From Desertivirga xinjiangensis (GTDB lineage: Bacteria > Bacteroidota > Bacteroidia > Sphingobacteriales > Sphingobacteriaceae): DNA of 64,000 nucleotides. Below the pieces are notes generated by a model, which worked only from the letters and a program-made list of their open reading frames with translations, was not told the DNA's origin and did not search any database. Position numbers and translations under genes: made by a program. Shown here one piece after another: positions 63,590 through 64,000 of the stretch; position 1 is the first letter of the stretch, and every line of letters begins with the position of its first letter. Location: assembly GCF_024436435.1 (NCBI RefSeq), contig NZ_JAFMZP010000008.1, positions 1 to 64,000 of the forward strand. Reading direction: 5' to 3'.

Positions 63590-64000
63590 ATGAGTTTATC
63601 AACCACCAGTATTAAGCGGCCAGTATTAACCATTGTGATCAATTTAATTTTGATTCTATTTGGTTTAATAGGCTTTTCTTTTTTAGGGATCCGGGAATAT
63701 CCCTCGATTGATCCTGCAATCGTATCAGTGCGAACAAATTATTCAGGTGCAAATGCCGACATCATTGAGTCGCAAATTACAGAGCCCTTAGAAAAGGCCA
63801 TTAATTCTATTGATGGTATCCGGAATATTTCATCGACCAGTAACCAAGGCTCAAGCTCAATAAATATTGAGTTTAACCTTGAGAAAAACCTTGAAGAGGC
63901 AGCAAACGATGTGAGAGACAAAGTATCGGAAGCTTTGCGCCAGCTACCAGAGGACATCGATACCCCTCCTGTGGTATCTAAAGCCGATGCTGATTCTGAG
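63590..64000 (+). CDS. RND efflux permease, N-terminal fragment
   Basis: The frame from ATG 63590 runs off the window end. It begins MSLSTTSIKRPVLTIVINLI and continues with GIREYPSIDPAIVSVRTNYSGA, the N-terminus of AcrB/MexB-like permeases (first transmembrane helix, then the start of the porter domain). GGAGG lies 6 bp upstream of the start. It would form a proton-driven tripartite pump with the preceding adaptor. The outer membrane channel, if present, lies beyond the window. Confidence 0.93.
   Translation, partial: MSLSTTSIKRPVLTIVINLILILFGLIGFSFLGIREYPSIDPAIVSVRTNYSGANADIIESQITEPLEKAINSIDGIRNISSTSNQGSSSINIEFNLEKNLEEAANDVRDKVSEALRQLPEDIDTPPVVSKADADSE

Overview
The window is bacterial and fits a member of the Bacteroidota, most likely family Sphingobacteriaceae (Pedobacter/Mucilaginibacter type). 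Reasons: several family-restricted genes (DUF2480, DUF3108, DUF3109, a FISUMP lipoprotein), the -7 promoter box TAnnTTTG recurring upstream of genes, few Shine-Dalgarno sites, and many lipoproteins and Sec-signal proteins. No assignment below genus group is possible from sequence reading alone.

Region 1, about 195-14331, is an integrated genomic island of about 14 kb. It is bounded by two identical 80-bp direct repeats (195-274 and 14252-14331). The right copy overlaps the 3' end of a tRNA-like gene and that gene's intrinsic terminator. A tyrosine integrase (12891-14084) sits next to the right end. Cargo: a RadC/JAB protein, an overlapping pair of unknown genes, an FRG-domain protein (a domain linked to phage defence), a FISUMP lipoprotein, an SF2 helicase-like protein with an atypical P-loop, and many small unknown proteins. 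No capsid, terminase, relaxase or conjugation genes are visible. The longer intergenic stretches are rich in hairpins. One 0.55-kb stretch (3545-4090) looks like a large structured RNA read from the + strand, and a second candidate lies at 6578-6735.

Region 2, 14318-30350, is core chromosome: the unusual 109-nt tRNA-like gene, an Lrp-type regulator, pdhB, a multi-PAS histidine kinase, the yicC-gmk-nadD-miaE run, an RsmI-like methyltransferase with a FAD monooxygenase, aspS, dapF, an HtrA protease and pdeM.

Region 3, 30536-51140, holds the sdhCAB operon, a beta-CASP hydrolase, a fatty acid desaturase, a coaX/outer-membrane protein/lptC/ppiD run preceded by a tiny Cys-rich ORF, the DUF2480-DUF3108-DUF3109 run, dxs, scpA, glyA and a hybrid sensor kinase.

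Region 4, 51263-56978, is a uronate/2-keto-3-deoxygluconate catabolic cluster. kdgK and a YhcH protein face eda, a hexuronate-type MFS transporter and a GapN-like dehydrogenase. Together they would import uronates, phosphorylate KDG, cleave KDPG to pyruvate and glyceraldehyde 3-phosphate, and perhaps oxidise the latter directly.

Region 5, 57037-64000, has a SprT-like protease, feoB-feoA, an M61 peptidase, and a MarR regulator with an RND efflux operon cut by the window edge.

Two families of dispersed palindromic repeats sit in the chromosomal intergenic gaps. None was seen inside the island, which fits late acquisition of the island.
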